Positions 1-6,053 of a stretch of DNA of 7,218 nucleotides are shown in pieces. The position numbers were made by a program, and so were the translations under genes. Every line of letters starts with the position of its first letter. Positions within the stretch are counted from its first letter, which is position 1. A model generated the notes under the pieces. The model made no database searches. It saw nothing but the letters and a program-made list of their open reading frames with translations, and had not been told where the DNA came from. The stretch comes from Candidatus Cloacimonadota bacterium (lineage in GTDB: Bacteria > Cloacimonadota > Cloacimonadia > JGIOTU-2): positions 1-7,218 of the forward strand of contig JACNJG010000135.1 in assembly GCA_014382685.1 (NCBI GenBank). Reading direction: 5' to 3'.

Positions 1-11
1 ATGTTTTTCAT
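1..11 (-). CDS. Probable 5' end of a gene running off the left edge (first three codons only)
   Basis: On the minus strand an ATG at 11..9 is followed by AAA and AAC and then the window ends, giving Met-Lys-Asn. Just upstream is AGGA (21..18) with a 6-nt spacer, a good ribosome binding site. Met-Lys-Asn/Lys is a common start for exported and other bacterial proteins, but three codons say nothing about function. The gene would follow lptD on the same strand. The same start signal is duplicated next to the lptD stop codon, which suggests that this gene once began immediately after lptD. The call rests only on the start signal and the repeat structure. Confidence 0.4.
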
Positions 12-23
12 AAGATATCCTAA
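7..23. repeat. 17-bp direct repeat, left copy (with 272-288)
   Basis: The 17 bases TTCATAAGATATCCTAA are identical to 272-288, 265 bp away, and the match stops at both ends. Read on the minus strand as TTAGGATATCTTATGAA, this copy carries the AGGA ribosome binding site and ATG of the gene at the left edge. A perfect 17-mer at this distance is unlikely by chance even in AT-rich DNA. It can be read as one side of a target-site duplication. Confidence 0.8.
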
Positions 24-271
24 CCTGGATAATCCAGAACCAATCAAAAAATATTAGCCAGTAATTAAAGTAAATAATTTATAAATCCAAATTACTAATG
101 TCAAATAAAATGACAAAACCAAAATATCAAATCATGCTAAAACAAAATATAATCCTCTTTTATTTGGTTTTGGGAATTTGAAATTTTATTAGAAATTAGA
201 AATTTACAAAGCCTTTATAAATCAATTTTAAGCATAGTAAAAAATTTTTTGCTAAAATTACACGAACTTTA
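24..271. other. AT-rich non-coding block bracketed by direct repeats; possible small inserted element
   Basis: These 248 bp contain no credible gene. They are far more AT-rich than the coding DNA (11 G/C in the 60 bases 61-120) and carry many short degenerate motifs built on AAATTT, TTAGAAA and CAAAT, including a tandem TTAGAAATTAGAAA at 189-202. A small inverted repeat, CTGGAT-A-ATCCAG (25-37), lies just inside the left repeat. A symmetric A6T6 tract with short arms lies at 235-254 and has no loop, so it is not a normal terminator. Together with the flanking 17-bp repeats, the block looks like an inserted intergenic element of non-autonomous or MITE-like type, but I see no clear terminal inverted repeats and no transposase. 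An ordinary decayed spacer remains possible. Confidence 0.45.
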
Positions 272-288
272 TTCATAAGATATCCTAA
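272..288. repeat. 17-bp direct repeat, right copy (overlaps the lptD stop)
   Basis: This copy is identical to 7-23. On the minus strand it contains the last base of the final lptD Tyr codon, the TAG stop codon (287..285), an AGGA motif overlapping that stop, and an ATG at 276..274. The ATG opens only a 26-codon reading frame. Because the copy spans the end of lptD and repeats the start signal of the next gene, it reads as the left half of a duplicated lptD/next-gene junction. Confidence 0.8.
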
Positions 289-2690
289 TAATATGATTTA
301 CTGTCTGTTTGAAGGAATTTTAGATCAGGAAGTTTCTTCACCTTAATTTCAAGCCGGTATGACCAGTAATCACCGGATTTATTCCACCCGAATTTGAGCT
401 GCCAACAATGAAGATCACGATACACGTCAATACTCTGGCTGATAAGCTCATTCTCTTTGAAATTATAATAGTTCGAGTAAGTAAGACTCCAGTTCTTTGT
501 TAGATTGACATGAAGTGTGTTGTGCAATCCGGAGCTGTAGTAACCTGTCTCAGTATTTTTGCTGTATGAAAAAGACGAAGTTATATCCCATGGTTTAGTT
601 TCTCTTTTTTGAGAACCATTGCAGCACTCTTCATCAGCACTTATACCCTTCATTTTAAAAGTCGGCTTCACAGGATAATAATTCAAATAATCTAAATTTC
701 CTTTCAAAGATAATGTAGCTGATAGGGAGTAATTTGTCACATTCATTGTATAGAAATCCTGCACACCCTTGAAACTATTAGAGAAATTTAAGGTTGTTGT
801 TCCAAGAGTCATATTGAATGGCATTGTATTAATTGTGTGGGATAAGGTGCTGAATCCTTTGGGTTTTTTCTGGAAGTCGTAACTCAGAGAAGTTTTCCAT
901 GAGAAAAGGTCATTGAGCTCCTTAAGCTTTCCTTCTTTATCAATGACCTTTGCTTGCAGCATGTTAGTAAGTCCAAGTGAGATCTTTTCAGATCGGTCTG
1001 ATTTGGAGATCGATATGGAAGAGAAATTATAAAATCGATCATTTTTCGTAAAATCGGGATGCATTGTGTAAGTAATATTTGGAGTGATAATATGGCGGAG
1101 CGCCTTCAATCTGCCTTTAGAAAAACTAAATACACCATAGATATTAGTGGAAAGACTGGTTGAGCTATTGTAGTCAAACCCACGAACAAACTTTTTATTA
1201 TTTTTATCTTTATCTTCCCAGATCTCGTTATAATTAAGACTTTGCTGAAATTTAAAATATTTGAACAAATCATCAGTATATTTTAAAGAGAGTATATGCT
1301 TGACCCCTTCTCGGTGTTCTGAGATATAGTTGCCGAGAGAATCGTATGTGTCTTCATAGAGAAGCTGTGCAAGCGTGGGATCATTAGTGTTCACTTCACC
1401 GTAATGCAGAAGTGTATTATTATAAGAAAAGTAGATTTTATTTAGAATGGATGATTCTGATGCTTGTTTATTGAATATTTTTGCCAGATTCATACTGTTT
1501 AATCGAAATGAGATCGAGGGAAGTTTCAAGGTCATCCTATCTGTTTTTTGAGGATAAATGTATGCCCTGAAGTCACAATATCCGGATATGCTGAAAGAGG
1601 AGTTATTTGGAGAGTAATAAATTTTTGAGTAGTAGGTCTGATCCTGATCAATAAGATCCTTCTTATAATCAAGAGTTGTATTGAATGAGTTCTTGTTTTT
1701 CAGATAGTTATAAAAAATATATGAATGAAGTGACTGATCCATTCTGGTTTCCTGGTCGTCACTGGTTTTACGAATATCTGCATCGCTCACAAAATCAGCT
1801 TTCAGCATAAGGTTGCTGTAGGGAGATAATATCTGCTTGTGATAAGCATCGATCGACCAGCGTAGGCGGTAATCGTCATTGAGTTGCTCATGATAGTAAA
1901 GAAACCGTGAGTCAATCCTGCCATCGAGAATGTATCTTTTAATATAACGCGCTCGATACCTGAATTCAATTCCCGTCAATTCCATGAGATCAATCGAAAA
2001 AAGCATGTCTGCATAATCCCCCAAAGAAAGAAAATATGCGATATCTTTCAAAAATTTTCCTTCTGTATTGTTGTAGCCCGGTTCGGGAAGTAGAAACCCG
2101 GATCTCCTTTCCTGATTGATCGGGAAGGTTGCAAAGGGAAGCACGAGGACAGGGAAATAGTTAATATAGAGAACTACGGGTTTGGCAACGATTTTTTCAT
2201 CAAGAAATATTCGGAATTTCGGACTGAAAATGAAATACTGTGATTCATCCTCACAGGTGGTGAACTTAGCATTGTCGATGTCTAAAACATCTTTTCCAAC
2301 TTTTCGGAACTTAGCACCGGCATAATAACCATCCTCAAATTTGGTTCTTCCATCGAAAAGCAGTCCTTCCTCAGATTCAATATTATAATAGATCGTTGAG
2401 CCAAAGATCTTTTGTTGTCCATCAAATAGCTCTGATTCTCCGTGAGAAAATGCGATCTTTTTATCAAGATCAATGAGCATGGAGTCCGAATGAATATATG
2501 AATTATGATATTTGATGAATGCTTTTTCTATGAGTTTTATCTGTTCTTTGTCAACGTGGTATATGATCTTTCTCGCTGAATAATCAAGAGAATCAAGAGA
2601 AACAGAAGTAGTATCCGGGCTGTCTTGAGCAAGGGTAAATCCCGGAATAAAGGAAAGCAAAAGCAAGAGGAACAGATAAAATCTTCTCAT
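285..2690 (-). CDS. lptD: LptD/OstA-type outer-membrane LPS-assembly protein
   Basis: This 801-residue protein belongs to the family that, with LptE, inserts lipopolysaccharide into the outer leaflet of the outer membrane as the last step of the Lpt pathway. A Sec signal peptide (residues 1-21, basic MRR then a Leu-rich core, likely cut after TLA21) is followed by an OstA-like beta-jellyroll region (about 40-190) and a long beta-barrel region (about 215-795) rich in alternating aromatic strands. Family hallmarks visible are FTTC146, AKPVVLYI (169-176), the proline-rich FPVLVLPFATFPI segment, and RRSGFLLPEPGY (195-206). I chose Met 2690 rather than Met 2771 because AGGAAAG lies 6 nt upstream and the signal peptide then begins at once; the longer form adds 27 residues in front of it. 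Length fits LptD proteins (about 780-900 residues). Cysteines 146, 689 and 690 recall the E. coli disulfide pattern. LptE is not in view. The family call is firm; the exact subfamily, possibly the Bacteroidota-like one, is inferred. Confidence 0.9.
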   Translation of the reverse strand: MRRFYLFLLLLLSFIPGFTLAQDSPDTTSVSLDSLDYSARKIIYHVDKEQIKLIEKAFIKYHNSYIHSDSMLIDLDKKIAFSHGESELFDGQQKIFGSTIYYNIESEEGLLFDGRTKFEDGYYAGAKFRKVGKDVLDIDNAKFTTCEDESQYFIFSPKFRIFLDEKIVAKPVVLYINYFPVLVLPFATFPINQERRSGFLLPEPGYNNTEGKFLKDIAYFLSLGDYADMLFSIDLMELTGIEFRYRARYIKRYILDGRIDSRFLYYHEQLNDDYRLRWSIDAYHKQILSPYSNLMLKADFVSDADIRKTSDDQETRMDQSLHSYIFYNYLKNKNSFNTTLDYKKDLIDQDQTYYSKIYYSPNNSSFSISGYCDFRAYIYPQKTDRMTLKLPSISFRLNSMNLAKIFNKQASESSILNKIYFSYNNTLLHYGEVNTNDPTLAQLLYEDTYDSLGNYISEHREGVKHILSLKYTDDLFKYFKFQQSLNYNEIWEDKDKNNKKFVRGFDYNSSTSLSTNIYGVFSFSKGRLKALRHIITPNITYTMHPDFTKNDRFYNFSSISISKSDRSEKISLGLTNMLQAKVIDKEGKLKELNDLFSWKTSLSYDFQKKPKGFSTLSHTINTMPFNMTLGTTTLNFSNSFKGVQDFYTMNVTNYSLSATLSLKGNLDYLNYYPVKPTFKMKGISADEECCNGSQKRETKPWDITSSFSYSKNTETGYYSSGLHNTLHVNLTKNWSLTYSNYYNFKENELISQSIDVYRDLHCWQLKFGWNKSGDYWSYRLEIKVKKLPDLKFLQTDSKSYY

Positions 2691-2696
2691 ATATTT

Positions 2697-2703
2697 CTTT
2701 CCT
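2697..2703 (-). promoter_or_regulatory. Ribosome binding site of lptD
   Basis: AGGAAAG on the minus strand ends 6 nt before the ATG at 2690..2688. It supports this start over the in-frame Met at 2771, which would place 27 unrelated residues before the signal peptide and run through the probable promoter region. Confidence 0.7.
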
Positions 2704-2729
2704 GATATTGTGTGATTGGTGTCAAGTAT

Positions 2730-2743
2730 TCTCAACTTTGAGA
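2730..2743. promoter_or_regulatory. Perfect inverted repeat in the lptD leader; possible operator
   Basis: TCTCAA-CT-TTGAGA is a perfect 6+6 inverted repeat with a 2-nt centre. It lies 40 bp upstream of the lptD start codon and would sit near the transcription start of the candidate promoter at 2750-2778. No regulator family is recognised, and a 6-bp arm can occur by chance. Confidence 0.25.
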
Positions 2744-2749
2744 GAAATG

Positions 2750-2778
2750 AGTAAAAATTCCAGTATAACAATTGACAA
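2750..2778 (-). promoter_or_regulatory. Candidate sigma-70-like promoter for lptD
   Basis: On the minus strand TTGTCA (2778..2773; 5 of 6 to TTGACA) is separated by 17 nt from TTTACT (2755..2750; 4 of 6 to TATAAT). Transcription would start about 50 bp before the lptD ATG. The -35 box shares bases with the opposite-strand TTGACA. AT-rich DNA produces such matches often, so the call is tentative. Confidence 0.3.
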
Positions 2779-2799
2779 GATGAAATCCCCCATGAGAAT
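2772..2799 (+). promoter_or_regulatory. Candidate sigma-70-like promoter for the GH13 and beta-helix genes
   Basis: A consensus TTGACA (2772-2777) is followed after 16 nt by GAGAAT (2794-2799; 4 of 6 to TATAAT). It lies 60 bp upstream of the chosen GH13 start and would give a leader of roughly 55 nt. The -10 box is weak. This is the best plus-strand candidate I can see in the divergent spacer. Confidence 0.33.
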
Positions 2800-2849
2800 T
2801 ACAAAAAATATTTTTAAGGATATGATGCACTTTTTCAAATGGCTGAAAT

Positions 2850-2853
2850 GGAG
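2850..2853 (+). promoter_or_regulatory. Ribosome binding site that decides the GH13 gene start
   Basis: GGAG lies 6 nt before ATG 2860, an ideal spacing. The alternative in-frame ATG at 2839 is preceded by CACTTTTTCAA with no Shine-Dalgarno match close by; AAGGA at 2816-2820 is 18 nt away, too far for it. Confidence 0.6.
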
Positions 2854-2859
2854 ATTTCG

Positions 2860-5800
2860 ATGAAGGGCTTGCGCCTTAATAAAAAAGTAAAAGAAAATCT
2901 CATGGCTCTACCTATAATAAATAGAATAGACCGGATTACGACAGATGATCTATCGCTCCTCAGGTCTATCGTTTACGAATTGAATTTGAAGAATAACGTC
3001 AGTAAAAATCCTGAAAAAGTTATCAAAGCAAGTGAATTATTTGGAATGATAATACTCGGAGATATTTATCAAAATATATTTGATCAATCCAAAAAAGAAA
3101 ATACTGAGTATCCCACAGTTGAGGATAAGGAAAATTTTGAAGAATGGCTGAAGCACTACTTTTTTTCTCAAAATCCCGCATTGAAAAATTATAGAGAATT
3201 CTTTAAAATACATGAACTTGATGATCCGAAATTATTAAAAAAAATTCTCACTGACTCGGAAAAAAATTTTGGAATTAATGAAAAATCATTATTCGATTTT
3301 ATTTTGAATCCGATCACACATGCACCAAATTCTCTTAAAAAACAGTTCGAATATATAAGTGAGAATTGGAATGAATATCTTGGTGATCTAAAAGCTCTTT
3401 TATTGAAAGCTTTGGATCTTCTTAAAGAGGAAGAAAAATGGAATTTAGCAGGTCCGGGTGAAAGCCGGCTTTACTCGTTTGGTAGTGAATGGGATGAGCC
3501 CGAAAGATTCTCTCCCGATAAAGATTGGATGCCATCACTCGTGCTTCTCGCAAAGAATATTTTTGTGTGGCTTGATCAATTAAGTGAAAAGTATAAGCGA
3601 GAAATAACAAAACTCGATCAAATTCCTGATGAAGAACTACATCTTCTCGCACAAAGCGGATTTACCGGCTTGTGGCTCATCGGTATCTGGGAACGCAGCC
3701 GTGCATCGCAACGAGTAAAACATCTTATGGGAAATGTCGATGCTCTTGCTTCTGCATATTCCTTGAAACGTTATCAGATCGCCAATACTCTTGGAGGAGA
3801 AGAGTCCCTTCGCCTGTTATCGGAAAAAGCATGGAAATATGGAATTAGACTTGGCTGCGATATGGTTCCCAATCATATGGCAATAGATTCGGATTGGATC
3901 TACGAGCATCCTGACCGGTTCATTCAAAGTTCAAATACCCCATTCCCATCCTACACGTTCACAGGACAGAATTTATCAGATCATCCGAATGTGGAGATCT
4001 ATCTTGAAGATCATTATTATGACCATTCCGATGCAGCAGTCGTATTCAAATATATCGATCATCGGGATGGGAAAACTCGCTATATATATCATGGAAATGA
4101 TGGCACAAGCTTTCCCTGGAATGACACAGCTCAACTGAATTACCTTTTGCCGGAAGTCCGTGAAGCAGTTATTCGGCAAATATTACAAATCGCTCAGCAG
4201 TTTCCCATAATTCGATTTGATGCTGCAATGACGCTTTCAAAAAAGCATTTTCAACGTCTCTGGTTTCCCGAACCGGGCACTGGCGGCGATATTCCAAGCA
4301 GAGCCGAATACAGTATGTCAAAACAGGAATTTAATAAATTCATGCCTGTTGAATTTTGGAGAGAAGTAGTTGACAGAGTTGCTGGGGAAGCACCCGATAC
4401 CCTTCTTCTTGCAGAAGCATTCTGGATGATGGAGGGCTATTTCGTTCGCACGCTTGGCATGCACAGAGTTTACAACAGCGCTTTTATGAACATGCTGAAA
4501 AATGAAGAAAACAGCAAATACAGGCAGTCGATCAAGAACGTGCTCGAATTTGATCCTCAAATTTTAAAACGATTTGTGAATTTTATGAGTAATCCTGATG
4601 AAGAAACAGCTATTGCTCAATTCAGTTCTGATGACAAATATTTCGGTGTGTGCATTCTGATGAGCACAATGCCGGGTCTGCCGATGTTTGCTCACGGGCA
4701 GGTTCAGGGATTCCACGAACGATATGGCATGGAATTCCATAAACCCAAATGGGACGAACAAGAGAATATTGATTCTATCGAAAGGCATAAAAAAGAGATC
4801 TTTCCCTTACTTCGAAAGAGACATCTTTTTTCTGATGTTGAGCACTTTCATCTTTTTGATTTTACATGTGAAAACGGTAACACAAATGAAGATATCCTTG
4901 TTTATTCCAATGAGTTTGAGCAAAATAAATCGCTTGTAATTTTTCACAATAAGTATGAGAATACAAAGGGATGGATCCGCTGGACGTATTATGCGGAAAA
5001 AGATGGAGATGGAGAAACCGTCTGGTCTAAAAAAAATATCGCAGAAATTCTTGGTATTCCAAATGAGGAAGATTATTTTGTGATCTTTCGGGATACGATC
5101 AAAGGGCTTGAATATATTCGAAATGCAAAGGAGCTTCACGAATATGGACTTTTTCAGGAGCTTGGAGCTTTTAAATATGCAGTGTTCATGGATTTTCGGA
5201 TTGTTCACGATGATAATAAAAAATTTTACAAAAAGTTATCTTCCTATCTTCAAGGTGGAGGAGTAAAAAATATGGAAAAGGAAAGGAAACGGATTATGCA
5301 CAAAGCAATGTATGAAAGCTTTGATTCACTTATTTCAGAAGAAACCTACGAGCAGATATTCTCAGTGTCTGATGACAGATCAATATTGGATAAAATTCTT
5401 GAAAAACTTTCAATCTTTTTGCATTCGATCAGTTCAAAGGATGAAAAACCCTTTGAAATGGATGATTTGATCGAAATGTACAGGCAGGATATTCTGAAAA
5501 CCGTATCCCTTATTGAGGAAAAATTTGCCATTACTCATGACCAATTTTTTACACTTTTCCTGTGGCTTATTCTCAGACGAACAGGTTTGATATATGAGAG
5601 AGAATCCTATCCCATTTCCAGCAAAAAATTCATAGAAGACTACGAGCTCGACGAGATACTTGTTAAGAAGATAAATGTCTATACTCAGTCGGATTTGGGA
5701 GATTTCCTTACGAGATTAATAAAGATTCTTATTTCAGAGCAGAAATTGTGGAGATGTTTTGAAACAGAAACATGTTACTCTTTCCTTGAAAAACTCTTTC

Positions 5801-6048
5801 AAATTGAAGAAGTAAGGGAACTTCTTGAATTCAACTGGTATGAGAACACACTCTGGTTCAATAAAGAAGCTTTTGACGAGTTTTTTATTCTTCTCGAAAT
5901 CACACTGACTATTTCTTTGATGGCTACATCTCAGAAGATAGATAGGAAGCTTGTACTCACAAAAATTCAGGATTTTTCTAATAATATTAGAAAGGCATAT
6001 GCCTTTTCAGATTTTAAAGTTCAGAATTTATTAGACGGTTTGAGGTAA
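2860..6048 (+). CDS. Large GH13 (alpha-amylase family) protein with extra N- and C-terminal helical regions
   Basis: This 1062-residue protein probably acts on alpha-glucans in the cytoplasm, since no signal peptide or membrane segment is visible. A helical N-terminal region (about 1-220) precedes a GH13 barrel (about 225-640). Region I is CDMVPNH (D334, N338, H339). Region II is IRFDAA, with R452 and the nucleophile D454. Region III is LLAEAFW, with acid/base E519. Region IV reads FSSDDKYFG, with Asp592 fitting the third catalytic Asp but no His before it; PGLPMFAHGQ (605-614) follows. The barrel includes LWLIGIWERS (271-280), typical of a family of very large bacterial GH13-like proteins. 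A likely beta-rich domain (about 650-800) and a helical, charged region (about 805-1062) follow; I recognise neither. The start at 2860 has GGAG 6 nt upstream; 2839 would add seven residues. The protein is much longer than typical amylases (450-700). GH13 membership is clear; substrate, and whether it hydrolyses or transfers, cannot be told. Confidence 0.85.
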   Translation: MKGLRLNKKVKENLMALPIINRIDRITTDDLSLLRSIVYELNLKNNVSKNPEKVIKASELFGMIILGDIYQNIFDQSKKENTEYPTVEDKENFEEWLKHYFFSQNPALKNYREFFKIHELDDPKLLKKILTDSEKNFGINEKSLFDFILNPITHAPNSLKKQFEYISENWNEYLGDLKALLLKALDLLKEEEKWNLAGPGESRLYSFGSEWDEPERFSPDKDWMPSLVLLAKNIFVWLDQLSEKYKREITKLDQIPDEELHLLAQSGFTGLWLIGIWERSRASQRVKHLMGNVDALASAYSLKRYQIANTLGGEESLRLLSEKAWKYGIRLGCDMVPNHMAIDSDWIYEHPDRFIQSSNTPFPSYTFTGQNLSDHPNVEIYLEDHYYDHSDAAVVFKYIDHRDGKTRYIYHGNDGTSFPWNDTAQLNYLLPEVREAVIRQILQIAQQFPIIRFDAAMTLSKKHFQRLWFPEPGTGGDIPSRAEYSMSKQEFNKFMPVEFWREVVDRVAGEAPDTLLLAEAFWMMEGYFVRTLGMHRVYNSAFMNMLKNEENSKYRQSIKNVLEFDPQILKRFVNFMSNPDEETAIAQFSSDDKYFGVCILMSTMPGLPMFAHGQVQGFHERYGMEFHKPKWDEQENIDSIERHKKEIFPLLRKRHLFSDVEHFHLFDFTCENGNTNEDILVYSNEFEQNKSLVIFHNKYENTKGWIRWTYYAEKDGDGETVWSKKNIAEILGIPNEEDYFVIFRDTIKGLEYIRNAKELHEYGLFQELGAFKYAVFMDFRIVHDDNKKFYKKLSSYLQGGGVKNMEKERKRIMHKAMYESFDSLISEETYEQIFSVSDDRSILDKILEKLSIFLHSISSKDEKPFEMDDLIEMYRQDILKTVSLIEEKFAITHDQFFTLFLWLILRRTGLIYERESYPISSKKFIEDYELDEILVKKINVYTQSDLGDFLTRLIKILISEQKLWRCFETETCYSFLEKLFQIEEVRELLEFNWYENTLWFNKEAFDEFFILLEITLTISLMATSQKIDRKLVLTKIQDFSNNIRKAYAFSDFKVQNLLDGLR
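6042..6045 (+). promoter_or_regulatory. Ribosome binding site of the beta-helix lipoprotein gene
   Basis: GAGG lies inside the last codons of the GH13 gene, 8 nt before ATG 6054. The site overlaps the upstream gene and the intergenic gap is only 5 bp, so the two genes are probably co-transcribed and may be translationally coupled. Confidence 0.65.
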
Positions 6049-6053
6049 ATTCT

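Noticed and set aside
25..37. CTGGAT-A-ATCCAG as a terminator hairpin
   Set aside because: The arms are 6 bp with a 1-nt centre, and no T-run follows on either strand. It may be an element end, but not a terminator.
235..254. Symmetric TAG-T-A6T6-G-CTA tract as a terminator for lptD
   Set aside because: It has no loop and no G/C-rich stem; the fold would be unstable and the symmetry is mostly an A-tract/T-tract in AT-rich DNA.
2691..2771. N-terminal extension of lptD from Met 2771
   Set aside because: It would put 27 residues before a clear signal peptide, has no good ribosome binding site, and covers the probable promoter and inverted repeat.
2839..2859. GH13 start at ATG 2839
   Set aside because: No Shine-Dalgarno match at useful spacing, whereas ATG 2860 has GGAG 6 nt upstream. 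The difference is only seven residues, so it is not excluded.
4688..4939. 83-codon plus-strand frame in another phase
   Set aside because: It lies within conserved GH13 sequence (after PGLPMFAHGQ), and its product shows no recognisable domain.
4807..5208. 133-codon minus-strand frame
   Set aside because: It lies wholly inside the GH13 gene on the opposite strand, and its Ile/Phe/Lys-rich product has no family features.
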